21,737 nucleotides of DNA from an archaeon (lineage in GTDB: Archaea > Iainarchaeota > Iainarchaeia > Iainarchaeales > CSSED10-239), in NCBI GenBank assembly GCA_029557995.1, contig JAKQHQ010000025.1, forward strand, positions 1 to 21,737. Reading direction: 5' to 3'. Positions 1 to 8,217 of this stretch are shown here, in pieces. The translations under genes were made by a program, and so were the position numbers. Positions within the stretch are counted from its first letter, which is position 1; every line of letters begins with the position of its first letter. The notes under the pieces are model-generated. The model had not been told where the DNA came from, ran no database searches, and saw only the letters and a list, made by a program, of their open reading frames with translations.

Positions 1-74
1 GCAATCAATACAGCACCTCCGATAAGCAATAGGTATTCCAAGGCACCTTGACCTTTGTTATTAATCTTATTCAT
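1..74 (-). CDS. Type IV pilin-like protein with class III signal peptide (partial, N-terminus only)
   Basis: Only the first 24 codons lie in the window; the gene runs off the left edge. The translation begins MNKINNKGQGALEYLLLIGG. This is a short basic leader, a Gly-Gln-Gly cleavage site for a prepilin/preflagellin peptidase, a Glu at +5 and then a hydrophobic helix: the archaeal class III signal peptide (known family feature). Such proteins are membrane-anchored until processed and then assemble through the hydrophobic helix into extracellular filaments. The start at 74-72 is supported by a strong ribosome binding site (AGGAGGA, 87-81) six bases upstream. The gene lies 103 bases downstream of a second pilin-like gene and has its own TATA-like box, so it is probably transcribed strongly and separately as the major pilin subunit. 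Whether it is the major subunit is inference. Confidence 0.85.
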   Translation of the reverse strand, partial: MNKINNKGQGALEYLLLIGGAVLI

Positions 75-130
75 TCTTATTCCTCCTTTTAGAATTGATT
101 TGCTTAAATTATTATAACATATTTATTTGT

Positions 131-145
131 AATTTAATTTATAAA
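131..145 (-). promoter_or_regulatory. TATA-like promoter element for the pilin gene at 1-74
   Basis: On the minus strand the stretch reads TTTATAAATTAAATT. It is centred about 65 bases upstream of the pilin ATG, which would give a leader of about 40 bases containing the GGAGG ribosome binding site at 81-87. It lies in the 103-base gap after the previous gene's stop, which suggests separate transcription of the pilin. Inferred from position and composition only. Confidence 0.45.
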
Positions 146-177
146 CCTATCTTTTTCGGATTTTAAACTTGCTCAAA

Positions 178-357
178 TCATTGCGTGCCCTTTGTGCTTT
201 CGTTTTGGTATTCATTTATCTGCGAGCTGTTTTTCTGGGCTGTCTGCTTAAGGTAATAACCCACAAGTAAGGCAGCTACAACAATTATGCTAACTATGAG
301 CAATGTCTCCAAGGATACCTGCCCTTTTTTGTCGTTTACTAGGTTTTTAGATGTCAT
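178..357 (-). CDS. Small pilin-like protein with class III signal peptide
   Basis: This 59-residue protein begins MTSKNLVNDKKGQVSLETLL and continues into a hydrophobic stretch (IVSIIVVAALLVGYY, about residues 20-38). It ends in a short polar tail rich in Gln, Asn and Ser. The basic leader, KKGQ cleavage site and Glu five residues after the Gly fit the archaeal class III signal peptide, so the mature form would be a membrane helix with about 20 exposed residues. That is much shorter than a structural pilin, so a minor pilin, an initiating subunit or a membrane-held accessory peptide is likely. Its ATG overlaps the stop codon of the upstream TadC-like gene by four bases (ATGA), so the two are translationally coupled and the peptide belongs to the assembly operon. 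I do not recognise a named family. Confidence 0.8.
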   Translation of the reverse strand: MTSKNLVNDKKGQVSLETLLIVSIIVVAALLVGYYLKQTAQKNSSQINEYQNESTKGTQ

Positions 358-1256
358 ACCCCAACCACCCCTGTTAACATCATAGTAATTACTGCTTGAG
401 AAACCGAATAAACTATGAATGCAACAACAACCATTATCGGAAACATAATAATTGATTTAGAAATTCTGCCTTCCCTCATCATGCCTACAATAACTGACGC
501 AGCCGCAACCTCTATCAAAATGTAACAGTCCAATAAAAACTTAATTGCACTTTGCGTTGCAACCGATATCTCAAGCGCCGACCCAGTCGCTATGCCTGAA
601 TTTTTCGCGACATCAACCAAAAACGTTGTGATTACATTAGTCAATCCAAATATAAATGGGGCAATTATTGCACTAGCTATAAATATGAAAACCACCTGAA
701 GCATTGTCTTTGTTATTCTTTCTTTCTTTATCTTGTACATTGACTTGGTGCCGTTAGCGATATCGTCTAGGACATCTGCCAATTGTGCACCTGTCCTTAT
801 ACATTCTTGGATTATTGTGAGCGTCCTTCTTACAATCTTGGAATCTATCCTGTTGTACATTGATGAGAGTGCGGTTGACATTGTGTCCCCCATCTCAAGC
901 CTTCTGATTGTCTCGTTGAACTCGTAAGACAACTGCCCAAGGTCAGCAGAACTTGCCTCCCTTATCGCAAACTCAAAAGAAGAACCAGATTTCATTGTGT
1001 CAGCTATCAACCTTAGGGCATCAGGCCAATTCCTTTCAATCTCATCTATGTGCTTATTGTAGTTATAATATGGCAGACCAAGCCCAATATCCAGAATTAT
1101 CGCAAACGCCAAGATGCCGATTTTTTGGTCAATCAAGAAAAGTAACACACCAAAAAACACAGCTACAATGAAAACCGCTCCAATCCAAGTTATTGCAGGA
1201 ACCTTTATCTTCATTGAACTTAAATAATTTTGGTATTTCTCTAATATATTACTCAC
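354..1256 (-). CDS. TadC/FlaJ-like pilus assembly membrane protein (second copy, T2SSF domain)
   Basis: This 300-residue polytopic membrane protein has N-terminal helices at about residues 23-43 and 46-63. A cytoplasmic segment follows at about 65-185, with the type II secretion F-domain pattern (DALRLIADTMKSGSSFEFAI, then a helix with IIQECIRTGAQLADVLDDIA). C-terminal helices lie near 187-217, 238-262 and 268-298. F-domain proteins form the membrane platform on which the secretion ATPase acts during assembly of pili or archaella. The start is GTG at 1256-1254, with a GTGAT ribosome-binding-like sequence just upstream; the first downstream ATG would remove 14 residues. It follows the first TadC-like gene by 15 bases and overlaps the pilin-like gene below by ATGA. 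Two half-size F-domain proteins in tandem resemble the bacterial TadB/TadC pair more than a single two-domain FlaJ. Confidence 0.85.
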   Translation of the reverse strand: MSNILEKYQNYLSSMKIKVPAITWIGAVFIVAVFFGVLLFLIDQKIGILAFAIILDIGLGLPYYNYNKHIDEIERNWPDALRLIADTMKSGSSFEFAIREASSADLGQLSYEFNETIRRLEMGDTMSTALSSMYNRIDSKIVRRTLTIIQECIRTGAQLADVLDDIANGTKSMYKIKKERITKTMLQVVFIFIASAIIAPFIFGLTNVITTFLVDVAKNSGIATGSALEISVATQSAIKFLLDCYILIEVAAASVIVGMMREGRISKSIIMFPIMVVVAFIVYSVSQAVITMMLTGVVGV

Positions 1257-1271
1257 TTTTATATCACAATT

Positions 1272-2372
1272 TTATACTTTTGGCTCAATCATCTTTATGT
1301 AATATGCCATAAATATCAATACCGCAGGCAACACAAATAAGTAAACAATACCTAAAAGGGTTGGTGTAATAAGTCCTGGCATGAATGATTGCCCACCCTG
1401 CCCAATTGGCGCGTTTGCAATTGCGCCCAAGATTGCAAGGAATACCGGTAGGACAATCGCACCAAATATAAAGATTATACCAAACAAATTCATCTTTTCG
1501 CCAAACTGCTTAGCAGATTCCATAAGGTCAAAGCTAACTGTGTCTGCAACGCTATCAATGGTTTGAGAGAGGTTGCCTCCTGTGTCCAGGGTTCTTATTA
1601 TGTGAAACAAAGCAATATTTAGGTTTTTGGACTGGCTCCTCAAGGCCATGTGTCTAAGTGCTGTTTTTGTTTCTGTCCCGTTTTCAATCTCGATTATAGT
1701 CCTAGACATCTCATCCGAAAGAACTCCATAGTCGTTCTTTGCAACAGACTGTAGGGTTTTGTACAGCCCTATCCCGGCAAGTAGCTCGGTTGCTATGTGC
1801 CTTAGGGCATAAGGCAATTCCGTGTCTATCATAACCCCTCTTTTCTTTGCACTCTGCATAGGCGCAATATACGCAAATGCAATCACAGCCAGCAAAAACA
1901 CAAAAAGCAGGATAAATGGTATCAAAAACAAAAACTTCGCATTTACAAAAAGCAATATTACAAATATTATACCAGTCAACAAAAGAGATAGCATCACAGA
2001 ATAGGCAACTGAAAGCACAAGGTGCTGCACTAACGACTTTTTGCTGTTAGCTGAATATAAATAAAACGCAATCTTCCTGCCTATGCTGTTCTTTAAGATT
2101 CCTTGTATTATTTTATTGACAAACCCATGCATTGAAGAATATACCTTCACAGCGGTTTTGTCTAGCGAAGAACTGGAGTTAACAAGTAGCTTTGCCTCTG
2201 TGTCTATATTCAGCTTGGCAAGCTTCCCTTCAGCGATTATATCCCTTAATTCTTTTAGGTGTCCTTCGTTTAATGAGCCAGTTATACCTTTTGCCTTGTC
2301 TTTGTCCTTTAGTTTTTTAACTATATTCTGGACAGCATCTAAATCTATTTCGCTCTTTTTTGTGTCTGCCAT
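1272..2372 (-). CDS. TadC/FlaJ-like pilus assembly membrane protein (first copy, T2SSF domain)
   Basis: This protein has 366 residues. About 115 soluble residues rich in Lys and Asp come first, including a helical stretch with charged repeats. Two close membrane helices follow (about 120-172), then a cytoplasmic type II secretion F domain (about 185-295; TELPYALRHIATELLAGIGL and IIRTLDTGGNLSQTIDSVAD are typical). The C-terminal helices are at about 293-320 and 332-362. It should pair with the other F-domain protein as the inner-membrane platform of a type IV pilus-like machine powered by the ATPase encoded seven bases upstream. The ATG at 2372 is the first Met of the frame and sits directly after the ATPase stop. 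The N-terminal extension is absent from the second copy and may be a docking segment for the ATPase (inference). Confidence 0.85.
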   Translation of the reverse strand: MADTKKSEIDLDAVQNIVKKLKDKDKAKGITGSLNEGHLKELRDIIAEGKLAKLNIDTEAKLLVNSSSSLDKTAVKVYSSMHGFVNKIIQGILKNSIGRKIAFYLYSANSKKSLVQHLVLSVAYSVMLSLLLTGIIFVILLFVNAKFLFLIPFILLFVFLLAVIAFAYIAPMQSAKKRGVMIDTELPYALRHIATELLAGIGLYKTLQSVAKNDYGVLSDEMSRTIIEIENGTETKTALRHMALRSQSKNLNIALFHIIRTLDTGGNLSQTIDSVADTVSFDLMESAKQFGEKMNLFGIIFIFGAIVLPVFLAILGAIANAPIGQGGQSFMPGLITPTLLGIVYLFVLPAVLIFMAYYIKMIEPKV

Positions 2373-2379
2373 TTAAACA

Positions 2380-4101
2380 TCAAATCCTTTCTTTTATATA
2401 AATTTCCTGAATCTTTTTGGAAACTGTGTTGATGTCCCTTATGTTTTTATTAACTAAACCATTTATAACCTCTATTTTTTTTGCTAATGTGCCTGCAATC
2501 TGCTCATCTGTGTTTTTTGTCAACATTTTTACTGTCTCAAAAAACTTTATCGGCTTGTCAGTCCTCTCAAGGTTATCAGTCTGTGGGTTCCATCTAAATA
2601 TGATATTCACTTTTGGAGCACCTTCATAAACGCCCTCAACCTCAGCGATTTCTGTTATCCTTCGCACCTTGCCATTGACTGTGTTTAACATTTTTTCAAC
2701 AATTATCATGTCTAGCCCAGCAAGCATCATCATTGGCACATCCATTGGTGGGGAGGTAATTCTTATTAGGGTTTCTTTAGCTGAATTTGCGTGTATCGTG
2801 CCCATACAGCCGTCGTGCCCTGTGTTCATTGCTGTAAAGAGCACATTTGCTTCAGCACTTCTGATCTCGCCAACAATCACCCTGTCTGGTCTCATTCTCA
2901 GAGTGTTTTTTACTAACACCTCCAAAGTGAGCTCGCCTGTGCCTTCAACTCCTGGTGGCTTGCCCTCAAACCTTATAACATGCTTAATCGGTAGTTTCAA
3001 TTCAGCTGTGTCTTCAATAGTTATAACCCTTGAGTCATCTGGAATGAACGAAGATAGGACGTTTAATAGGGTTGTCTTTCCAGAACCTGTTCCGCCGGAT
3101 ATAAGTATGTTTGCAGGCTTGGCTCCAAAGCCGTTGACAGCACACCAGAGAAATGCAGCGACTTCCAAGTTAAGAGTCCTAAAGTTTATCAGGTCTACGA
3201 TTGTGTAAGGGTCTTCCCTGAACTTTCTGATGGTTACTGTTGCACCATCTATGGAGGCTGGCGATATCGTTGCGTTCACACGAGAGCCATCTGGTAGTCT
3301 TGCATCAAGCAATGGACTTAAAATGTCCACCCTTCTACCTAAAATTCTTGCTATCTTGTCTATAAGGTCTAGTATCTCGTTGTCTGAATAAAAAACAATA
3401 TTTGTGTACATCATGCCATATTGCCTGTGATAGACGTATGTTGGCCTGTTAGCACCAATCACCATTATCTCCTCTAGCATTGGGTCATGTATCACTGGTT
3501 CAATAATGCCAAAACCAACCATCTCAGTAACAACCGCCTTAGCATAAAATGGAAACATGTGCTTTGGTACATTAATCTCAGGTGCGTTTGTCAGAATATC
3601 TAATATCTTTTGGTAATAGAGGTTCTGCCTTTGCACAGGGTCCCTTATCTTGTAGGGGTCAGATGTTATTAACCTAGTTGCTGCCTCTTTCAAGGTGTTT
3701 ATTATCATCTTTTGACTTGGAGATGTTTTTGGTATGTTTATCCTATAATACAATAATGGCTCATCCTCAAGCTTGTAGATTTCAACTTCGTCATACTTTG
3801 TAATAAGCTTGCCTGTTGTTTCCCACTTTGCTAAGCTCGCATCAATAGATTTTGTATCATCTGTTTCAGCCGGTCCCCCAAATGAGTTTATAACTTCTGG
3901 GGTATCCTTTTTTGAGCCTAACATGCTTGCTAAACTCTCTAGCTTTGTATCTTTACTTATGTCTTTTTTGGAGGATATGATGTCTTGAATGTTTACTGCC
4001 TCTTGTCTTGCCTCTGCTGGCTTGGCTTGGTTGCCAGTAGCTGTAGACCCCAAAGCTCCACCACCTAACTGCGATTTCAATTCGTCAATGTATGAACCCA
4101 T
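2380..4101 (-). CDS. Type IV pilus/archaellum-type secretion ATPase (VirB11/CpaF/FlaI family)
   Basis: This 573-residue hexameric secretion ATPase should energise pilin insertion or extraction with the TadC-like proteins. Visible motifs are Walker A GGTGSGKTT (336-344), the Asp box TIEDTAEL (361-368), Walker B RVIVGEIR (407-414) and the His box GTIHANS (434-440). Upstream is the usual N-terminal domain (about 130-330), including the conserved stretch RLPDGSRVNATISPASIDGA. The first 100 residues are low-complexity and polar, longer than in many relatives, and probably disordered. The C-terminal 60 residues are helical and Lys-rich. The ATG at 4101 follows the rfcS stop by ten bases and has a GGTGA ribosome binding site eight bases upstream, so co-transcription with rfcS is likely. 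Whether the machine builds an adhesive pilus or an archaellum cannot be decided here, because no FlaB, FlaF/G or FlaH is visible. Confidence 0.93.
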   Translation of the reverse strand: MGSYIDELKSQLGGGALGSTATGNQAKPAEARQEAVNIQDIISSKKDISKDTKLESLASMLGSKKDTPEVINSFGGPAETDDTKSIDASLAKWETTGKLITKYDEVEIYKLEDEPLLYYRINIPKTSPSQKMIINTLKEAATRLITSDPYKIRDPVQRQNLYYQKILDILTNAPEINVPKHMFPFYAKAVVTEMVGFGIIEPVIHDPMLEEIMVIGANRPTYVYHRQYGMMYTNIVFYSDNEILDLIDKIARILGRRVDILSPLLDARLPDGSRVNATISPASIDGATVTIRKFREDPYTIVDLINFRTLNLEVAAFLWCAVNGFGAKPANILISGGTGSGKTTLLNVLSSFIPDDSRVITIEDTAELKLPIKHVIRFEGKPPGVEGTGELTLEVLVKNTLRMRPDRVIVGEIRSAEANVLFTAMNTGHDGCMGTIHANSAKETLIRITSPPMDVPMMMLAGLDMIIVEKMLNTVNGKVRRITEIAEVEGVYEGAPKVNIIFRWNPQTDNLERTDKPIKFFETVKMLTKNTDEQIAGTLAKKIEVINGLVNKNIRDINTVSKKIQEIYIKERI

Positions 4102-4111
4102 TTGCTTTCAC

Positions 4112-5074
4112 CTATTCAAGGGCAATCAGCTGGGCAAGAAGCGCCTCTAACTGTATCCTATCGCTAGCGCCTTGCACAAGCCTGTAATTAAATTCTGCTA
4201 TCTTGTCTATTATCTTTAGCTTCTTGTCTATTTTTAGCTTGTCTTCCTGATAATTAACTATTTTTTTATAAATCTGATTAATTATGTCCTCCCCAGAAAG
4301 CCCGTGCTCAAACAACAGTGCCTCTAACTTAGTCCTTGCCTTCAGGAAGTCCTTTTCAAGGCATGCGTCTATTAGGGCTGTAATCTCCTGTGGCTGTGCA
4401 GAGTTTGAAACCATATAGATGTCTTGCCCCTTTACAAGCTCGCTTGTTGTTGCAGCAGTCTGCAAAAGGTTGATTGCTGTACGCAAGTCACCTTCGCATA
4501 TCTCGTTGATAGCTAAGATTGCTGATTTGTCAATCTTTAGCTTTTCTTTGGAGGCAATGTACTCTATTCTCCCTTGGACCTCCTCTTTAGTGAGTGGCTT
4601 GAACTTGAACAAGGCGCACCTGCTTTGGATTGGAGGTATAAGTTTAGATGAGTAATTTGCGTTTAATATAAACCTAACTGTCCCTGTGTATTTTTCCATA
4701 GTCCTTCTTAGCGCTTGCTGGGCTTCGGCTGTGAGCGCATCTGCCTCGTCTAAGAAAATGATCTTAAAGGTAGAGGTCAGGGCAATGGTCCTTGCAAAAT
4801 CCTTGATTGCACCCCTGACTACCCCGATTCCCCTCTCGTCGCTTGCATTTAGCTCAAGAAAGTCCTGGAAATAACCCTCACCAAACATCTCTTTAGCAAG
4901 TGCTATTGCACAGCATGTCTTACCTACGCCTGGCGGACCTGCAAAAAGCATGTTTGGAATGGACTTGTACTCCACATATTTTTTTAGCTTGGAGACAACA
5001 TGCTGTTGCCCAGTAATCTCATCTAATGTCTGTGGCCTGTACTTTTCTGTCCAGGGTGCGCTTGCGGATATCAT
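4112..5074 (-). CDS. rfcS: Replication factor C small subunit (clamp loader)
   Basis: This 320-residue AAA+ clamp-loader subunit opens PCNA and loads it on primed DNA together with the large subunit, which is not in this window. Visible motifs: the N-terminal PWTEKYRPQTLDEI box, Walker A GPPGVGKT (46-53), Walker B FLDEAD (107-112), sensor 1 ILNAN (136-140), the arginine-finger SRC motif (151-153) and a GDLRTAINLLQ sensor-2 helix. Length matches archaeal RfcS. The ATG at 5074 starts the conserved MISASAPWTEKYRP region, with no strong ribosome binding site. A TATA-like sequence about 50-60 bases upstream on the minus strand suggests a short leader. It is the first gene of a five- or six-gene minus-strand run, so a replication gene appears to share a transcript with the pilus assembly genes. 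Confidence 0.96.
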   Translation of the reverse strand: MISASAPWTEKYRPQTLDEITGQQHVVSKLKKYVEYKSIPNMLFAGPPGVGKTCCAIALAKEMFGEGYFQDFLELNASDERGIGVVRGAIKDFARTIALTSTFKIIFLDEADALTAEAQQALRRTMEKYTGTVRFILNANYSSKLIPPIQSRCALFKFKPLTKEEVQGRIEYIASKEKLKIDKSAILAINEICEGDLRTAINLLQTAATTSELVKGQDIYMVSNSAQPQEITALIDACLEKDFLKARTKLEALLFEHGLSGEDIINQIYKKIVNYQEDKLKIDKKLKIIDKIAEFNYRLVQGASDRIQLEALLAQLIALE

Positions 5075-5203
5075 ATCTTTCTTGTTTTTTTTATATAGTA
5101 TGTTATATGTTTAGCAACTTGTTTTTAAATATATTCTTTTTGGTTTCAAAACTATTTAAAACACCATTGGGTTATAATTATTTATTGGAAATATGTGGTT
5201 AGG
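5075..5203. promoter_or_regulatory. Divergent promoter region between rfcS and the membrane protein/methylthiotransferase pair
   Basis: This AT-rich intergenic segment has a TATA-like box in each direction. On the minus strand TATATTTAAAAA (about 5134-5123) would place the rfcS start of transcription near 5104, giving a leader of about 30 bases. On the plus strand TATTTAAA (5153-5160) would start transcription near 5185, giving a short leader for the gene at 5204. These calls rest on composition and spacing only. Confidence 0.4.
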
Positions 5204-5599
5204 ATGAAGGCAAAAAAAACATTGTGGGTCACATTTCTTTTTATTGTTAGCTATGCATTAAGCCAGCTTGCTGTGTATTTGTGGTCAAGGGACAACTTCT
5301 TCACTAGCCCAATGTATATCCTGCTACCAATTGTTGGGTTTTTCGGATTCTTGTTTTTGACTCCAATCATCCAGGAATACACAAAATTGGATTTTTATGT
5401 TGTGCTTGCGCTGTTCTTGGTTGTGTGTGCCATAGCCCAGTGTCTTGTGGTTTATATCTACGCCTACCAAATATATACAGTTCTAAACAACATGGCAATA
5501 CCAAAAGAGCTTGGAATCTTCAAGCAGTTCCTGCAATCTGCGTTTTTCCCATTTGTGGTTAGTTGTGTTGGCGGGATGTTTGCATCAAAGAAAAAGTAG
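5204..5599 (+). CDS. Small four-TM membrane protein, function unknown
   Basis: The protein has about 131 residues and four predicted membrane helices: WVTFLFIVSYALSQLAVYLW, MYILLPIVGFFGFLFLTPII, a long hydrophobic stretch from FYVVLAL to VVYIYAY, and FFPFVVSCVGGMF. It ends in a Lys-rich tail (ASKKK), which suggests a cytoplasmic C-terminus. I do not recognise a family. The ATG at 5204 is preferred; a GTG at 5195 would add three residues and sits in the same short leader, so the start is uncertain. Its TAG ends one base before the methylthiotransferase ATG, so the two genes are almost certainly co-transcribed and translationally linked. A functional link to tRNA modification is not implied. 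Confidence 0.7.
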   Translation: MKAKKTLWVTFLFIVSYALSQLAVYLWSRDNFFTSPMYILLPIVGFFGFLFLTPIIQEYTKLDFYVVLALFLVVCAIAQCLVVYIYAYQIYTVLNNMAIPKELGIFKQFLQSAFFPFVVSCVGGMFASKKK

Positions 5600-5600
5600 T

Positions 5601-6812
5601 ATGAAAACTGTTTTTATAAAGACCTTTGGCTGTACACTAAACCAAAGGGATGGGGAAGATATTGTTACAGGCATGGATGTTGCGGTTTGTGAAAAGAACG
5701 CTGATATCCTAATCATAAACACCTGCGGGGTTAAGGAACAGACAGAAACTAAAATCTACAAGTATATCCGTGATAACATCCTGCAACTTATTGGAAAAGA
5801 GATAATTGTAACTGGCTGTCTTGTTGATATCAATAGTCAAGCACTAAAAACGCTTTTGCCAGGTGCAAGGCTTTATGGGGTCAAGGAAAAAGACGCTTTA
5901 CTAAATTATTTAGAAGAATATAAAAATAAAGCTAAACAGGTAACTAAAAAAGAAATAACAAAAGCAATCATTATAGCTAACGGCTGTCTTGGGAACTGCT
6001 CGTATTGTGCTGTAAAGCTAGCTAGAGGCAAGCTAAAAAGCAAAAGTATTGAAGAGGTTATTAAAGAAATTAAAACTGCAGTAAAAAATGATGCAAAAGA
6101 GATACTTCTTACTGCACAAGACACTGCTTGTTATGGCTTAGATATCAACAGCAGTCTCACAGAGTTGTTAAGAGAAGCTGTTAAAATAGATTGGGACTTC
6201 AAGATAAGGCTTGGTATGGGTAACCCGCAGTATCTTGAATTATACAAAACCGAAATTGTAGATGTCTTCAAGTCAAAAAAGCTTTATAAGTTCCTACATA
6301 TCCCCTTGCAGAGCGGTAGCGACAGGATACTAAAAGATATGCACAGGAACTACACAAAAAATAGTTATCTAGCATTGATTAAGTACTTCAAGAAAAACAT
6401 ATGTGGGCTTACTCTTGCAACAGACATCATTGTTGGGTATCCGACAGAGACAGAAAAGGAATTCTTAGAGACCCTAGAAGTTATAAGGGAATGCAAGTTT
6501 GATGTTGTTAATATATCAAGATTTAGCAGAAGAAAAGGGATTGAGGCAAGCAGGCATAAAGAGCTTGCAGGTGCCATAAAGAAGCAGAGGTCAAGGAGGG
6601 CAACAAGGCTTTGCTATGAAATTGCTTTAGACAACAACAAAAAACTTATAGGGAAAAGAAAGGTGGTTGTAATCACTTGTCTTGGAAAAAACAACACAAG
6701 CATTGGAAGGACTAAGGAGTATAAGCTGGTTGTTGTGCCTGGAAGGCACAAGCTTGGAGAAAAGATAAACGTGAAAATCAAGTCAGCAAGGGTTGGTTAT
6801 CTCATATGCTAA
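5601..6812 (+). CDS. tRNA t6A37 methylthiotransferase (MtaB/CDKAL1-type, radical SAM)
   Basis: This 403-residue enzyme of the methylthiotransferase family probably converts t6A37 to ms2t6A37 in tRNAs reading ANN codons. The N-terminal UPF0004 domain has the three cluster-binding cysteines in FGCTLN (C11), NTCGVK (C42) and VTGCLV (C73). The radical SAM domain has GCLGNCSYC (C129, C133, C136), which binds the SAM-reactive 4Fe-4S cluster. The C-terminal ~60 residues, ending in INVKIKSARVGYLIC, look like a TRAM RNA-binding domain. Length fits archaeal members, with a slightly compact N-terminal domain. The frame is open 90 bases further upstream, but that part overlaps the preceding gene and is not conserved in type; ATG 5601 begins the family's usual MKTVFIKTFGCTLN. 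I favour t6A specificity over i6A because this is the archaeal clade. Confidence 0.9.
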   Translation: MKTVFIKTFGCTLNQRDGEDIVTGMDVAVCEKNADILIINTCGVKEQTETKIYKYIRDNILQLIGKEIIVTGCLVDINSQALKTLLPGARLYGVKEKDALLNYLEEYKNKAKQVTKKEITKAIIIANGCLGNCSYCAVKLARGKLKSKSIEEVIKEIKTAVKNDAKEILLTAQDTACYGLDINSSLTELLREAVKIDWDFKIRLGMGNPQYLELYKTEIVDVFKSKKLYKFLHIPLQSGSDRILKDMHRNYTKNSYLALIKYFKKNICGLTLATDIIVGYPTETEKEFLETLEVIRECKFDVVNISRFSRRKGIEASRHKELAGAIKKQRSRRATRLCYEIALDNNKKLIGKRKVVVITCLGKNNTSIGRTKEYKLVVVPGRHKLGEKINVKIKSARVGYLIC

Positions 6813-7002
6813 TTTAGAGCTTGACAACATACATTAAATATAATAACAAAAATATATATAAAACAAACACTACACTTTGGTTTTGCTTCTTTATTTTACT
6901 TTTTTTTAAAAAGTTAATTATTTATAAAGAATTCTATTCATATATTATATTATCTTAATATTTATTTATTAAAAAATATGAAAAGTTAAGGTGTAAACTA
7001 AT
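6813..7002 (+). promoter_or_regulatory. Intergenic region: T-rich 3' end of the methylthiotransferase gene and promoter of the next gene
   Basis: These 190 AT-rich bases hold a T-rich tract (about 6890-6908) that could terminate the upstream transcript. A/T-rich stretches around 6930-6975 could serve as a TATA element for the membrane protein gene. A ribosome-binding-like AAGGTG lies nine bases before the ATG at 7003. I see no ORF or folded RNA here. Confidence 0.35.
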
Positions 7003-7716
7003 ATGAGTATGGATATCTCTAATGCGTTTAAGAAATACAAAAGCAATATCAAGCTTGTGATGTCAACAAGCCTTCTTTTGATATTTACTTTATTTCTTGT
7101 AAATCCATTATTCAGCTTGGCTGGCGGTAGCTTGAATGTGACTTACGACCTACTAAACCAGAACCCTTTAATCATACTGCTTACTATAATTGCGTTTCTT
7201 GCAATCGTCTTTGCCTACACACTCGTGCAGACGCTTGTTGTGTACAGGGTGCAACAGGAGTATGGGTTTGACAAGAGAAACTCTTTTGAGATTAAAAGAC
7301 CGTTTTTAGAGCTTTTGAAATTCAATGCTTCTTTCTTTTTGCTGTTGTATATTGGGTTGTGCTTTTTGTTTGACTTTGGCTTGCTAAACAATGTACTTGT
7401 CAATATTTGCTTGCTTATCCTAACAGCGCTTTTCTGGTTCATACCGCAAATAATAATCATGGAAAAACAGAGTGCAGAGTATGCCTTAATAATCAACCTA
7501 AATTACATTAAAAAAAACTGGGTGTATTTTGTCTACCTTTTTGTTGCTGTGTTTATACTTACCCTAGTTACCTATATAATTGATGCGCTGTTCGGAGTGT
7601 TCACTGGACCGATAATAGCAACAGTGCTGTTTGTTGTGTTTGTCATACCATTCATTGAAATCTTGAAAACAGAGGTTTACCTTGACAAATACAACCTCCT
7701 AAAACCAATAAGATAA
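7003..7716 (+). CDS. Six-TM integral membrane protein, function unknown
   Basis: This 237-residue, very hydrophobic protein has about six membrane helices (roughly residues 17-40, 50-76, 105-128, 128-150, 172-196 and 198-222). Lys/Arg-rich loops lie between them: an amphipathic FKKYKSNIK segment at the N-terminus and a charged loop around residues 85-105. No catalytic motif or transporter signature stands out, and I do not recognise a named family. The layout (short cytoplasmic N-terminus, even number of helices) resembles uncharacterised archaeal membrane proteins. ATG 7003 is chosen for the GGTG upstream; a second ATG two codons later is possible. The gene ends 13 bases before the Lrp-type regulator gene and probably shares its transcript. 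Confidence 0.7.
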   Translation: MSMDISNAFKKYKSNIKLVMSTSLLLIFTLFLVNPLFSLAGGSLNVTYDLLNQNPLIILLTIIAFLAIVFAYTLVQTLVVYRVQQEYGFDKRNSFEIKRPFLELLKFNASFFLLLYIGLCFLFDFGLLNNVLVNICLLILTALFWFIPQIIIMEKQSAEYALIINLNYIKKNWVYFVYLFVAVFILTLVTYIIDALFGVFTGPIIATVLFVVFVIPFIEILKTEVYLDKYNLLKPIR

Positions 7717-7729
7717 GGGGGAAATACTT

Positions 7730-8200
7730 ATGCAGATAATTGATAAGATTGACAAATATATAATTGAACAGCTTGCAATAAACGGTAGGATCTCATTTGC
7801 AAACATCGCTAAAGAGATTAACCTCACAGATGTTGCAATAAAGAAAAGATTAGACAGGCTCATGCAAAAGGGCATTATCAAGTCCATAACAGCTGAGATT
7901 GACTACGAGATACTTGGGTTTAATGAGAAGGTTGAATTGCTTATAACAATTGACCCATCTAAGGAAGGCGACATCCTTAAAAAGCTAAAGGAGATGGAGG
8001 ATGTAAAAGAGGTTGTTGAGGTAACTGGGGAGTACAACATACTTGTTAGGGTTATGGCACTTGATAAAGCAGACCTAAAGTCGTTACTTGATAGTATATT
8101 CAAGATTGATGGCATCACAAAAATAAGCATATTAACCTTGCTTACTGAACATAAGAATAGCAAGAACCTACCAAGGAAAATAATTCAAACTACCTTCTAG
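7730..8200 (+). CDS. Lrp/AsnC-family transcriptional regulator
   Basis: The protein has 156 residues. The N-terminal AsnC-type winged helix-turn-helix is at about 5-55 (IDKYIIEQLAINGRISFANI, then a recognition helix TDVAIKKRLDRLMQKGII). The RAM ligand-binding/oligomerisation domain at about 66-141 contains the family's VVEVTGEYNILVRVMA turn. Such proteins bind DNA as dimers or octamers and respond to amino acids or other small effectors; the ligand here cannot be read from sequence. GGGGG lies about eight bases before the ATG. The gene is 13 bases after the membrane protein gene and 17 bases before topA, so it may regulate that unit or itself. The last ~15 residues are a basic tail beyond the RAM domain. 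Confidence 0.9.
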   Translation: MQIIDKIDKYIIEQLAINGRISFANIAKEINLTDVAIKKRLDRLMQKGIIKSITAEIDYEILGFNEKVELLITIDPSKEGDILKKLKEMEDVKEVVEVTGEYNILVRVMALDKADLKSLLDSIFKIDGITKISILTLLTEHKNSKNLPRKIIQTTF

Positions 8201-8217
8201 ATAAATTGGATATTACA

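Noticed and set aside
2669..3208. A 179-codon plus-strand ORF opposite the secretion ATPase
   Set aside because: It lies entirely over the conserved ATPase motifs on the other strand, has no ribosome binding site and a composition typical of an antisense shadow.
5511..5600. A 30-residue N-terminal extension of the methylthiotransferase
   Set aside because: It overlaps the upstream gene in another frame and precedes the family's normal MKTVFIKTFGC start.
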